Shown: positions 22,990-35,265 of the stretch, in pieces
Numbering within the stretch: position 1 is the stretch's first letter
How the letters are laid out: each line of letters begins with the position of its first letter
NCBI RefSeq assembly: GCF_000189635.1
Contig: NW_002475923.1
Location: 186,001-250,000, forward strand
Direction: 5' to 3'
From: Tetrahymena thermophila SB210
Taxonomy: Eukaryota > Ciliophora > Oligohymenophorea > Hymenostomatida > Tetrahymenidae
DNA: 64,000 nucleotides
Notes under the pieces: generated by a model
What the model saw: only the letters and a program-made list of their open reading frames with translations
Database searches by the model: none
What the model was told of the DNA's origin: nothing
Position numbers and translations under genes: made by a program

Positions 22990-25250
22990 AAAAATAAATT
23001 TAATGGAAAGCTATCAAACAAACTAAAAGAGATTTATTCTAAAATAAATAAATTATTTTTTACCAAAGGTGAAGTGCCAAATTTGATAGATTAGCACAAT
23101 TTACTAAACCAGAGACTAAGTCTGAAGCACCAATTTCACCTATAGGATTCTTACTTTTTGAATATTGAAGAAAAAATATAAAATTAATTTGTTAATTACA
23201 AGGAAAAAATGAAAAAAATATGAAAAAAAAGAAAAGAAAAATAAATCAAATAAAAAAATATCAAAATTAAAAGAGCTTTATTATTTTAAAACTCATTTTT
23301 AAAATTAAAAATATCACAATCTAAAATAAATAAACTGTTTTTACCCAAGGTCAAGTTTCAAATTTGAGAGATTAGTACAATTTGCTAAAGCAAAGCCTAA
23401 GCTTGATGCACCTACTTTATTAATTTAATTCCAACTTTTTAAATATTAAAGAAAAAATATATAATAAATTAGTTAGTTAATAGAAAAATGAATAAAATAT
23501 ATGAAATAAATTAATTAATAATAAAATCAAAAGTTTAAAATAAAAAACGAGTTAAATTATAAAAGAAAGAAGGAGAAAAAATTATGCACAATAAAAAAGA
23601 AAAATAAATAAAACAAATTAAAAGATGTTGTTTTAAATTTATTTTTAAAATTATCACATAGTAAAATAAATAAACTGTTTCTACTATAGGCTAAGTGTCA
23701 AATTTGAGAGATTAGACAATTTGATAAACCAGGACCTAAGTCTGATATGCCAATTTCACTGATTTAATTTCAGCTTTTAATAATTTAAGAAAAAATATAA
23801 AATTAACTAGTTCGTTAAAAGGTAAAAATGATGAAAAAATATGAAATGAATTTATTAATAATAAAATCAAAAGTTGAAAATAAAAATAATATTTAAACTA
23901 ACAAAGAAAAAAGAAAAAACCTAAAGCACAATAAAAAAAAAAAATAAATCAAATAAAAAGCTATCAAATAAATTCATTTTTAAAATAAAATTAATTAGTT
24001 GGTTACTATAAAAAAATGAAGAAAAAATATGAAATTAATAATTAAATCAAAAGTTGAAAATAAAAAAATCAGTTAAATTAACAAAAGAAAGAAAAAAAAA
24101 ACAAGCATAATAAAAAAGAAAAATAAATCAAAAAAAAGCTATCAAATAAATTAAAAGAATTTTATTGTTTTAAAATTAAAAATATCACAATATAAAGTAA
24201 ATAAATTGTTTTTACTCAAGTTAAAGTGTCAAATTTGAGAGATTAGTCAAATTTGCTAAAGCAGTACCTAAGCTTGTGATACTAATTGTACCAATTTAAT
24301 TATTACTTTTTAAAATATCGAAGAAAAAATATATTATTTACAAGGATAAAATGAAGAAAAAATATTAAATCAATTAATTAATAATATATAAAAAATTTTG
24401 AAGAAAAAAAACACAAACACCGTAAAAAATAAATAAATTAAATGAGCTTTATTGTTTTTAATTCATTTTTAAAATTAAATATATCACAATATAAAGTAAA
24501 TAAACTGTTTTTACTGAAGGTAAAGCTTAAAATTTGAGAGATTAGGGCAATTAGCTAAAGCAGAACATATGAATGATGCATCAATTTCACCGATTTAACT
24601 ATTACTTCTTAATATTCAAGAAAAAATATAAAATTAATAAGTTAGTTACTATAAACAAAATGAAGAAAAAAATGAAATGAATTAATAAATTAAAAATAAA
24701 ACCAAAAGTTGATATTATAAAAATGAGTTAAATTAACAAAGAAAAATGAAAAAAAAACTCAAGCACAAATTAAAAATAAATCAAATAAATAGCTATCAAA
24801 TAAATTAAAAGTCAAAATTATTTTCAATCCATTTTTAAAATTAAAAGTATCACAATCTAAAATAAAAAAACTATTTTACCCAAGTTCAAGTGTCAACTTT
24901 GAGAGATTAGTGCAATTTGCTAAAGCTGAACTTAAGTTCGATACACCAGTTGCACCTATTTTTTTCTAACTTTTAAATATTGAATAGAAAATATATAATT
25001 AATAAGTTAGTTAGCAGAAAAAAATGAAGAAAGAATATGAAATGAGTTAATGAATTATAGAATCAAAGGTGAAAATAAAAAATTAGTTAAGTTAAAAAAG
25101 AAAAAAAAACACTAACACAATAAAATGAAAAAGAAAAAGAAATTAAATAAATTTAAAGTGTTTTATTGTTTTAAATTCATTTTTTTAATTATTTATCACA
25201 ATCCAAAACAAATAAACTGTTTTTATCAAGTAAAAGTGTTTGAAGCAAAA
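22990..25250 (-). pseudogene. Leucine-rich-repeat exon array, degenerate
   Basis: At least six copies of a roughly 300-bp unit. Read on the minus strand, each has a core of about 105 nt encoding one leucine-rich repeat: Asn-x-Ile-Gly, then a pattern like GASSLGFALANCTNLSNLKL, ending at a GTAAAA donor. Cores lie near 23060-23155, 23335-23440, 23670-23765, 24200-24290, 24500-24590 and 24865-24955, with eroded remnants near 23940 and 25200. A/T-rich introns separate them, so one LRR equals one exon. The copy near 23700 has lost one base at its NC-NL part and is frameshifted, and the remnants are truncated. No start or stop exon was recognised, so this is a decayed gene or a fragment. LRR chains of this pattern form large families in ciliates; their function is unknown. 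Confidence 0.6.
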
Positions 25251-26646
25251 ATGGATGAAAAATATCAATTCACAAAAAAAGAATAATAGATAAAATTAAA
25301 TTAAAAGTTAAAATAACTAAAAAATTATTTTTTGAATAAGAGTAAATTTATATGAAAATTTCGAAGAGAAAAATTATATTATAAATTAATATTTCTATAA
25401 AATATATATGTACTTAAAAATATAGTAGAAATTAGAGATGCGTAGTCAAATAAAAATAATTTTAATTAAGTACACTTTTCTGTTTTAGTTGAGTAACGAG
25501 GGGAATATATAAAATATTTTTAAATATTGTCTAATTCCATTAGTTTTTTATCAAATAATAATTGATTTTATATTCATTTTCCTGTTTTCAGACTACCCCA
25601 CCTTTACAACAATTTAGGATTCTAAATTTTAATAATATGAAATTACATTAATTATAAAAATCACCATTGGCCAGAATGAGTATATTGGATGGAAGGATAA
25701 AAAATTAACTGGCTTAATAATACTTTTCTTAAAAATACATAATTTATCTGAATACTTAAAATAAGTAAATTTTAAATTTATTTTATTTTCAAATTAAAAT
25801 ACTTGATTAAGGAGCTTGCTTCTTTATTTGTTTGTTTATTTGAAATAAGGAATTTTAAAAAATAAATGTAATTATTAAAGACAATATAAATGAGTTAAAT
25901 ATTAAAATTAGACCTTTAAGTAATGATGATATGATGTATTAAAACATAGTTTAAAGTAGTTTAACCGATATAAAATTATAAAACTTGAAATAAATTTTAA
26001 AATAAATGATAGTGAATATAAATATATTAATATAAAATTAAAAATAAATTGATTTAGTTGAGATCTTAAACATAAGTAAATTCTAAGTAAGTTGAAGCAG
26101 AAGAAGAGTTTATATAATAAAATAAAAAAAGAAAATAATAATATTTTCTTCTTCTTTTAATATTTTAGAGGGAGGACGAACTAAACTGATATTTTCTATT
26201 TAATTGAAAATCAAATCAAATATATATTTAATTTGAAATAAATTAATTACTTTTAATCGAATGTATGTTATGTGATTGACTTACTGACTCACTGTTTATT
26301 GTTAATAGAATTCTTATGCGATATATTTAATGATTAGTTTCTAGTTCGATTTAATAGTAAGAAAATAGGTTTGTTAAGCCAAGTAGTTAAGTAATAAGGA
26401 GGTTAGTTATTTTGGGTTAGTAGGTTTGAGTAATGAGATAAAAATCTGTGAGGATGAAGACTTTATGAGATGACTTGAAATAGATTTTATATTTTTAATC
26501 TTTGATTGAAGATTTTTGTATAATTTTATATAATTTATTATAATTTTTTGAAAAATGAATAAAAATAATAATTTTTGAACTAGAATTTAAATTTTCTCTT
26601 TAGATGTTTTTTGTAACAAATATCATTTATTTATATTTATCAGTTT
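25251..26646. other. Intergenic with one weak coding-like patch
   Basis: At 25594-25843 (+) the DNA is less AT-rich and open, reading for example PPLQQFRILNFNNMKLHQLQ and ARMSILDGRIKNQL. It follows a TTTTCAG acceptor-like site, but no partner exon is clear. The remainder is A/T-rich. Confidence 0.3.
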
Positions 26647-28383
26647 TCAGCGGAGATCAACCTTTGTGTCTAGGAGAGAACCTTACTTGTTAGGGACGTT
26701 CTTGTTAGACTTAAATACATCCCAAAATCTTAATGTTTCATCTCCTGCTCCTGTGACAATTTTAGTGCTACAAGGACTGAGTCCGAGCTAGAGCACACGA
26801 CATGTATGACCTGTAAGGCAAGCTATTTTTTATAGAGTAGGATATTTCCATACTATAATATCATTATCTTGGAATCCATGAGTGCTAACAAATTCGTTTT
26901 CATTTTTTGAAAAAACTAAATTACAGACTTAGCTGTTGACTTCAATGCAGTCTACTTGCTCGCCAAGCTAAGTGTTCCAGAAACGAATAGTTCTATCAGC
27001 AGTACCACCACCAGAAACCAGCAATCCATGCTAATGAGGAGACCATGCTATAGCTTTTACTCCGGCCTTGTGTTCCTAAAATTTATTTATATGTGTAGAA
27101 GTACGTAAAGACCATACAAAAAGTTTGTTATCGTTGCCTCCACTAGCTAGCATTTAGTGGTCAAATGACCATTTTAAACCGCAGACTTCTTGTTTATGTC
27201 CTGTAAACCTTTAGATACATCTCTTGTTAGAAGGAGTGGAAATTCTAATATCTGTGCAGAATATTGATTTATCCCTACTACCACTAGCAACGATGAAATC
27301 ATCTCTCCAGGCAAGACTTCCTATTCTGTCTGTATGGAGAGGCAAAGAGTTAAGACGCTTTTGAGTATGCAAGTCATAAATAGAAATAATACCATTTGCA
27401 TCTCCAACACCAAGCAAATTACCACTTTAACTCCATTAAATTGATTGAACTTTGTTCTACTCAAGGACGTGAGGACTTTAGTCTTGTATAAGGGGATTAG
27501 GGATTTTAGTAACGTCACACATTTTAAGAACTTAGTTATTTTAACCATTCCAAACATAAACAGTGCTTCCTAAAGCAACAGCTAGCAAATTGCGCTAACT
27601 CCAATCTAAAAGGTTCAAGTAGAAGTCATCGATTAATCCTGGTGCATCTAAAACTTTAATTTGGCTATAGCTGATCTGGTTTTACTTACGAGAGAACGAT
27701 GAAGAATTGCTAGCAGAGAGTTATTCATTAATACGGTGCTGTGCCTAGGTTTTTTGCATGCTCAAAATCATAGATTCTAATCCATTGCAGCTATTTTCAT
27801 TGTTTAGAAGCATGTTAGAATCTGGTCCATAAGGCAAAGCAGCAGATAATGAATTAGAGGAAGCAGCACTGGCTTTGTTTCCTTTGCGACCAAATTATTT
27901 ATTGCTTACTTTAGAATCACAAAAATGCAATTTATTTTCATTTTTGCTATTATTCAACTCAAGGACATGTTTCTTATAAAGCTGGGCTATACTGATGTCG
28001 TTTTCATCATGTAAAAATTACCCTTTTGTGCTCTTCTACATCTTAACTTCATGTGCGCTGCTAAGCATGACATTATACTTAGACTGTTTTCTAGATGGAA
28101 TGAAGCGGGAGTCACTCCAAGCACTGCTGCTAGTGCTGCAACTGGAAATGCTACTGCTTTGTTTGGCAAGATGCATGCTGCTGAAGCAATCCTACTAGGA
28201 AGGTATTTATTATTGATAGTGCTACTAATAGCTAGGAGAAGATAGTGAGTAAGAAGAGGAAATAGAAGTGCTGCTTTAGGAGCTGAGCTATGGCTGTAAT
28301 TAGAAGTCAAGAGCATCAAACTAGTGCTATTGCTATTGGCTCTCTTCGAAGGAGAGAGAGGAAAGGAGGCTTTCGATATCCAT
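26647..28383 (-). CDS. Cdc20/Cdh1 family APC/C activator, WD40
   Basis: A single exon of 578 residues from ATG 28383 to TGA 26647-26649. The N-terminal 90 residues are Ser/Gln-rich and disordered. A C-box-like SRFIPSR lies at residues 92-98; the usual Asp is Ser. The family core starts near residue 262 with KVLDAPGLIDDFYLNLLDWS and continues as seven WD40 blades: LAVALGSTVYVWN, DANGIISIYDL, SGSRDKSIFCTDIR, SGGNDNKLFVWSL, GGGTADRTIRFWNT, GFQDNDIIVWKYP and GAGDETLRFWDVF. It ends in Asp-Leu-Arg, close to the Ile-Arg tail that docks on the APC/C. The family recruits substrates to the anaphase-promoting complex. The C-box sequence is nearer Cdh1 (FIPSR) than Cdc20 (FIPNR), but I would not force the subtype. 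Confidence 0.93.
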
Positions 28384-31300
28384 AATAATGAGTAATTTTT
28401 TCGCTAAAAATGAATGAAAATTTAAATATAGGTTGTATTTAAATAGAAAGGATTGGCTAATAGAAGACTGATTGACTGACTCTCTATCTATCTATTTATC
28501 TATCTTTTTGTTTTTGACAATTTATTATTTGATTTTTTTGTGATTAGTAATTATTTTTATTTTTTTTAATATTCGCGGTAGATATAAAGATTTATTGATC
28601 AATAAATTTAATATCTTAGTAGAAAGAATGGTCCGCAATTAAATTATTTGGATGAACTGAGCCTATTTCATTAAAATAAAATAATAAAAACATTCCTCCT
28701 CGAGATGAATTATTTATTTCTAAGGTTTCTTTCTTCCTTTTAATTTGCCAATTAATTGATGATAAGATACAGTATATGCAATTAATAAGAATTTTAAATG
28801 TCCAAAATATGCATGCATGCATTCATTCATTCATTAATTATTTCTATGCAAATTATTAATTTATTTTTTTTAATTGATTCTTCAATTTACTCATTTTATT
28901 TGTCATTCATTATATTTCACTATTTAAATAATTAATATTTCCTTGTTATTTTTTTTTGCTAATTTAATGTATTTAAAATAAATAAAAAAGGTAAATACTA
29001 GGCCAATTTTCAAAATTCTATTATCATCATCTGATCCAAAATTTTATTAGTTTAATGCCAGCAATAAAATTGTGTTTTTGACGATAGCATACTATTAAAT
29101 AGTTATCTCAGCTGGTAAATGCATATCATTGATTAATGTTGAAATCTTTCTATTTTTTCTATGAATAAATTTTTGGAGTTATTTCAAATTTAGAATTGGT
29201 GATGTTGTATCTTTATATCTTAAAATTTAAATTAATTAAGTAAATAAAAATTGATATATCTACATATCTCTAAATTTTATTTGACTCTACCTAAAATCAT
29301 AAAATAAATTTTCAGCTATTTATTGATCAAATGAAATTTATTTTGATCATTTCTTTTATAATCGATACGAACAGATTTGCCTTACTCCAAACTAAAGAAA
29401 CACATCATTCACATATTATTTGTAAATGCTACTTCTCCTATGTTAGTTTTATCAATCAAATAAAGGAGCCAGGCAGTAAATCTTATTCAAATCTAGTTTC
29501 TGAGGGATTTCTATATATTTTTACATGTTTCCAAAATATTAATTTTTAAATCTTAGGTTTTTTAAAATTTATTTCTTCCATTTGAATTATTTAATTTCTA
29601 TGTCTTCCTTTTATTTCTTAAGTCCAATAATTTCTAAGAGAAGGAGAAAGAAATAATTATTAAATTAAACACAGAAATTGGTTGGGAAAAGAAATAAATT
29701 CCGATTACTTTTTAAATCCTAAAACAAATCCAAATTTTTTAATAAAAATTTATGCTATCCATATTGAAATAAATCTAAAAAGTAAAACTTATTCTTAATT
29801 TTTATTTTGAAAAATATCCATCGATCCATAATTTATTTAAAAAGCACCTTTTAATAGTGCAAATTTATTGCTATTAATATGACTAATAAAATTTAATTAA
29901 AATTAAATTTGGTTTTCCCGCGTTAAAACAAATAAATAAGCAGAATATTTCATTTATAAATACTTTTGTCTTTAATTAATTACTAGATTTCCACTTAAAT
30001 AAATTTTAACCTGGTTTTTTATTTGATTTTTTATGTAATTTTATTTTATTCTTTATTTCATTTTTTCTAATAAATTATCACTTCACAATTCTTTCTCCAA
30101 CCTTTCGTTTTCCTTTTTTAAAATTTAAATTTTTTATTGAGCTAACTGAATATAAAATTTAAAAAATTTATAAATTTCTAATTTTCATCCAAAATCTATC
30201 TATCTATCTATCAATATTGATTATTAATTTATTTATTTATTTTTAAAAATTTTACTTCCAATAAATTAATTATTCCAGTTCTGGATAATTTTTATTTTTG
30301 ATATTTTCTTATTTAATGATGGTTTTTAATTCTGATGATAACCACATGCAATTTTTAACATTACCAAAAAACAAATAGTCTAAATGAACTTCGAATCTCT
30401 AAATTACAAAATTCAATAAAATTTAAAGTTATAATTTCATAATCATATTTAAAACGTATATTTATTCCTGCTAAAAGCATTTTCATTTAGCGATTTATTA
30501 GAATTACTTGCTAAAATTTTAAATTAAAACACAAACACTATTAAAATTTTCTTCATCATTTTATCTAAAAAATATTAAAAAATAAAGATTTTTAAAACTA
30601 AAAATTTTGTGATATTTCTAGCTTAATTTTTTATTTATAAATCTTAATCATTTTTATTCACATTTGCCAAGATTACTTTTATCCAAACATAAATAAATAA
30701 ATTAATAAAGTTTTATTATTGATTCTTTTTTTGCTAGTAAATTAAATAAATAAATATCTTTATATCTTATTTAACAATTTTTAAAATTCAGATTTATAAT
30801 AAAAGTATTTTATAAATCTTCAAAAAATAAATAGGTATTTAGACTTTTCAAATAATTTGATGAAGTAAAATGATAATAAAATCATATTTTTGATTTGTAA
30901 AGATATAAACTTTGTATTTTTTTTGCTTCTCCAACAAATATGCATAACTAAATATAAAAAGTAGTAGATAAAATGTACTTTTAAAAATATATTAAGTTAG
31001 TCAAGTTATATATATTACAAAAAATTTAAATATTTTAATATTATTTTATATCAAAAATATTTAAATTATAGTTAAAAACAAATTTGAACAAAATTCTATT
31101 TAAAAATTAAACTGATGGTAGTATTAAACAGTTTTGATTGAATATTTTACTAATTTATACCAAAATAAATTTAAAAATGCATTAGAATATTTTATTTATC
31201 AAAAATGTTCTATTTAAAACATTATTTTCAAATCTATGTAAAAAATGTATTGAAAGGTTTTTAAAAATAATTTAAAACTTTCCAAATTTTCTATGTTAAC

Positions 31301-32250
31301 ATTGAATAAAATTAATATTTGTAACCTAAGAAATACATATATTATGCATTGTTAAAATAAATTATAAATTGATATATCATTTAATGTAATTTTTTTTCAA
31401 CTTATTTAAAGAGTTAACTTACTTATTTTAAATATCACATTTTTCTAACCTACACTCTATATTTTATTTGAAATTAAATTTAGTATTTTTTATCTTATTT
31501 ACTTTTTTTGAAGTGGTTGTTTGCTAGATTCCTTTATCTAAACTTTTGCATTTCTTATAACAATAAATTAAAAATTTTATTAGTTTAAAATATATTATTT
31601 AGTTTGATCTCTTGTTTTATCTATTAAATTTTGAAGTTTCTTTTACTTAATCATTATTTTGTCTTCTAACTAAATAGATAAATTTTCTTCGTATCTAATT
31701 CTAATTCCTTTTTAATATCTTCTATTTCATGGAATTTATATAATATTTTAATAATAAATTATATTTTTTAAGATTTAATTTAATTTTAATAAGGTAGGTT
31801 CAATTTCATTCATTTTATTTTTCATTCAACCTCAATTATAAAAATTAGATTTTTTTATTTTTTACTGAAACATTTTTCTTTTTAATTTTTTTTTATTAAA
31901 GAAAATATTTCTATTTACTTAACTTTCAAGGACTACTTCTTTCATATTAATGAGTATATCATATCTCCATTTTTGATGAGAAACTTGTATAAAGAACTAA
32001 TTATTGTTATCTTATACTAAACATTATAGAATTTGACATCTAGTTTTTTTAGAATATTTGATTTTTTTTCTATGAGTGGCTCTTTCAATTTTAATGATAT
32101 ATATTTCTGATGAATTTAACAGATAAGAATTTAAAATTTTATCTATTTTAAATAGAAATGTTTTCTATTACTTGATATCATCTTTTAATTAGTGTTTTAC
32201 TAGACTATATCTATATATTAAATTGTCAGAAAAATTTAATTACACAAAAA
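28384..32250. other. Long gap with uncertain open frames
   Basis: About 3.9 kb upstream of both flanking genes. Open frames exist at 28613-29030 (+) and at 29331-29585 (+, 84 codons, starts MKFILIISFIID), but neither has recognisable motifs and the opposite strand is also open. The rest is A/T runs and TCTA/TTTA microsatellite (about 28485-28505 and 30195-30215). Confidence 0.35.
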
Positions 32251-33001
32251 ATGAGCTTTAGTTAACAAAAGAGTTCAGATACAAGTATTGAGAAAACAAA
32301 TGATCTCCTTAAGCAAGGGTTGAGGGACATGAATTAAGCAAACGAAATCACAGATTAAACATAGAAAAAACTATACGAATAAAATGGTAAAGTTAGTATT
32401 TGCATTTTAATAAATAAATTTTAGTAATTGTATTTATTAAATTTTAGAAAAATTAGATAAAGCAATAGATAACATAGATAAGTCATAATAATCAATAAAT
32501 AATTCATAATATATTGCCAGAGGCATGAAATCATTTTGGGGACAATTAGTAAATCTGTTTACCAAACCTAAAGCAGTTGAATAAGATGCTGATTTAGAAA
32601 AAATTCGTTAAAAATAATAGTAATCTGCATAGAATACTGAAAGTAATAATGTAGGGTCTACTAAAAGTCAATAATAAGAGTAAATCTATTAAAAATTTTA
32701 AGAAAATCTAGAAAAAAAATATAATTTTTTATAATAGAAAAAGTCAAATTAGTAAATCGCAAATAGAGCAGTAAAATGACCTCTTAGATGAGATAAATAG
32801 CAATGTAAGCAAATACTAAAAATATTTTAAGTTATTTAATATTATTGTTAATAAAAGGTTGAATTGCTTTTATAAAAACAAATTGTAATAGGAGAAGAAT
32901 TAAAAAATTAAGAATAGAAATTGAAAATAATGGATGATAAATAAGATAAATTTTAAAATTCAACTTAAAAATTAGGAAAAGACCTAAGAAAAATAAAATG
33001 A
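32251..33001 (+). CDS. Qb/Qc SNARE, SNAP-25/29-like
   Basis: The model is join(32251-32386, 32448-32619, 32738-32804, 32858-33001), 172 residues, phases consistent, stop TGA 32999-33001. The first SNARE motif is about residues 13-75: NDLLKQGLRDMNQANEITD, a zero-layer Gln near LYEQNEKL, then ARGMKSFWGQLVNLF, as at the end of the first SNAP-29 helix. The second motif fills the C-terminus: EQQNDLLDEINSN, IGEELKNQEQKLKIMDDKQ, KFQNSTQKLGKDLRKIK. There is no transmembrane segment, as expected for SNAP-type Q-SNAREs, and no cysteine cluster in the short linker. It would form four-helix bundles in membrane fusion with a syntaxin and an R-SNARE. The 118-nt intron at 32620-32737 is the least certain: its sequence is open in the exon 2 frame, but only removing it lets the frame continue into the second motif. 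Confidence 0.7.
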
Positions 33002-34242
33002 AATTATGCTACGCATATTTTAAAAAATGCTTTTAAAATTACATCATAAATTATTAAAAAGAGAATAAGCAAGCAAGTCTATGTAAATAAAGAAGCACTT
33101 ATTTATTTATCTATATATCTGTCTATTTATTTAGCAATTTTAATAAAAAATATTAATTATAAAACAAATTAATAAATTACTTTACTAGTAAATGGCATAT
33201 TTAATTCTTTAAATTTTCATAATAACGAGTAATAAGAAATAATACAGTAAAAATCTACAAATAAATTTTTGTTAATAAATGAGATAATTAGTTAGTGAAT
33301 GATTGATTGTATGTATCAATCAATGAATAAAGGAATTAATATATTGGATGCGATTTGATAGGTGGTTAAATGATTTTTTGAATGAATGCTAATAATTTAA
33401 ATTTGAAATATAAAATATAATTTATTAAAATTGTAAAATAAACGGAGAATATTTAGTTATTCATGTTAGTAAGGTGATATGTAAATCGTTTTATTTCTAA
33501 AGATTGATTATTAATAAATAATTATTATTTAGAATGTCAATCAATCACAATTTTGAATCAAATGTATGATGTTCTTTTAACTCTGATATGTCTCAACTAT
33601 GATTGCCAACAGTTCAGTATTTTTAGGTAAATAAATCAAAATAATTTATTAATCTTTATAAATATGATAAATTGTGAATTTAATAATTTATTAGTAATAT
33701 TAGCTGAACTTGATAGACAGACGAGTGGTGATGATCTTTCAATTTATAAATTAATTATAGTTTCTATTGATATTATGAATTTATGTATGAGTCTGTTGTT
33801 TGTATGTATAGTCTAAATTTATGCATGAATGGATGGATGGATGAATAAATTAAATTTTTAGATGGAGATAAATAGTATAGAAAGATAAAAACTTCAATAA
33901 TGAATGAATGCAAACGCCTTTTCATACATTTGAAGTTTTATTAAGAAAATGGATGAGAAACATTTTTAATTTATTAATTTAATTTAGTAGGTAGGCAGGA
34001 CAGTTTTTAGGTTGGTTGTTTTTGTTAATTGTTATTATTGATTTATTAGTTAATTATTAATTTATTGATTTATTTATTTGTTAAATTAATTATTTTATGT
34101 TAGCAATTATTTATTTATTTGTTTTAAATATTATTTTAGTATTTATTTTTTAGAATTTGAGTTTTATTTTACATTTATTTTTTAACAATTTTATAAAGAA
34201 AATTCTTAATTTAATTGAAAGGTTAAAAATTAGAAGGATTTT
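33002..34242. other. Intergenic, AT-rich
   Basis: Convergent gap between the SNARE gene and the minus-strand gene at 34243. It contains many TTTATT/TAAT runs and no supported gene. Confidence 0.5.
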
Positions 34243-35265
34243 TCATTATTTATTTTGGTATTCAATTAAATTTTTCATCAAATTTTTTTGAGTGATATTT
34301 TTTTTGTGCTGAACTAATTTATCTAAATAGTATTTTCCGAGTTCTTGAAGCTAAGATTTAAATAAAACAACTGCTAGATCTTAGATGCAGTTTTAATACT
34401 CTTCTGAAATATAATCATTTATCGTGTATTCAGCTTTTTTCCTGTCTATGTACTAGTCACAAACTTCCTTAATTGTATTTGCATTTATATTTTTGCTGTT
34501 TACCAGTTAAATTATTTCATCGATATTTGTTTGGGGATAACACAAATTTTATTCACTGTTTAGCAATATTATTGGTGCTCTAGACTGTTCTATAGTAGTC
34601 ATAGAGGTTCTTCTGGTGGAAGAACTGTTACGTCTCTGTTTGGATGGAGATTAAGATTTTTATCTAAATAGTATACTTCCTCTCCTTCCAGTTTGAGGAA
34701 TTCCATTTATGCAAATGTTAGCGTTTTAATTAATCCCATTATTGTAATTAGAAGATATTAAGCTATTACTATTCTTAAAATGAGGATTGATGCAGGTAAG
34801 CGATGATGATGACTAAGAAGTAGCCATACCTGCTGATGTAAATGGAATGGATGTTTATGAATTATTTCCCATACTTAAAGTATTATTTCTTGTTGACTGA
34901 TAAGTAATTTAATTTAAATTCTATAAACTGCCGTTACTAGCAATTTAGCAACCATCATCTGTTAACATAATAATGTCTTCTTTGCAAGATTATCTCATGT
35001 ATTATTTTGGATTTTCTTTTAAATTTTTTGCATTAATTTAAATCGCTTAACCCCTTTATTTAACCTCTGCCTCTGCTGAAACTAACTTGGCTTCTGAAAC
35101 TTTATTTTGAACTGAAGCCAATCCAGATTAATCTAAAAGTCCTCCTAATTCTACTTATTCTTAGGATATGCAGAACCCCTTATTGCAGCTTACTTTTGGA
35201 TCAGCAGATATGGTAATTTCTCTATCTTCTTTAGATCTCAATTCAGTTACTACACAAGATCCCAT
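34243..35265 (-). CDS. Unknown protein with MGSC acylation start
   Basis: Intronless, 340 residues, ATG 35265, TGA 34243-34245. The N-terminus MGSCVVTELRSKED has Gly2 and Cys4, a typical N-myristoylation plus palmitoylation signal, so membrane attachment is likely. The middle is disordered and Ser/Asn-rich, with a basic stretch TGRRGSILFRQKSQSPSKQR and RRNSSTRRTS that looks like kinase sites. The C-terminal 110 residues look folded and helical (NIDEIIQLVNSKNINANTI; EYQNCIQDLAVVLFKSQLQE; LGKYYLDKLVQHKKN). I recognise no family. The CDS itself is well supported by composition and by the clean start and stop. Confidence 0.75.

Noticed and set aside
22990-25250. Array as noncoding satellite, small-RNA genes or CRISPR
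   Set aside because: The conserved cores translate into leucine-rich repeats with shared donors; unit length, divergence and lack of identical short repeats exclude CRISPR.
27987-28319. Overlapping ORFs on both strands near 28.0-28.3 kb
   Set aside because: Shadows of the Ser/Gln-rich N-terminus of the Cdc20/Cdh1 gene.
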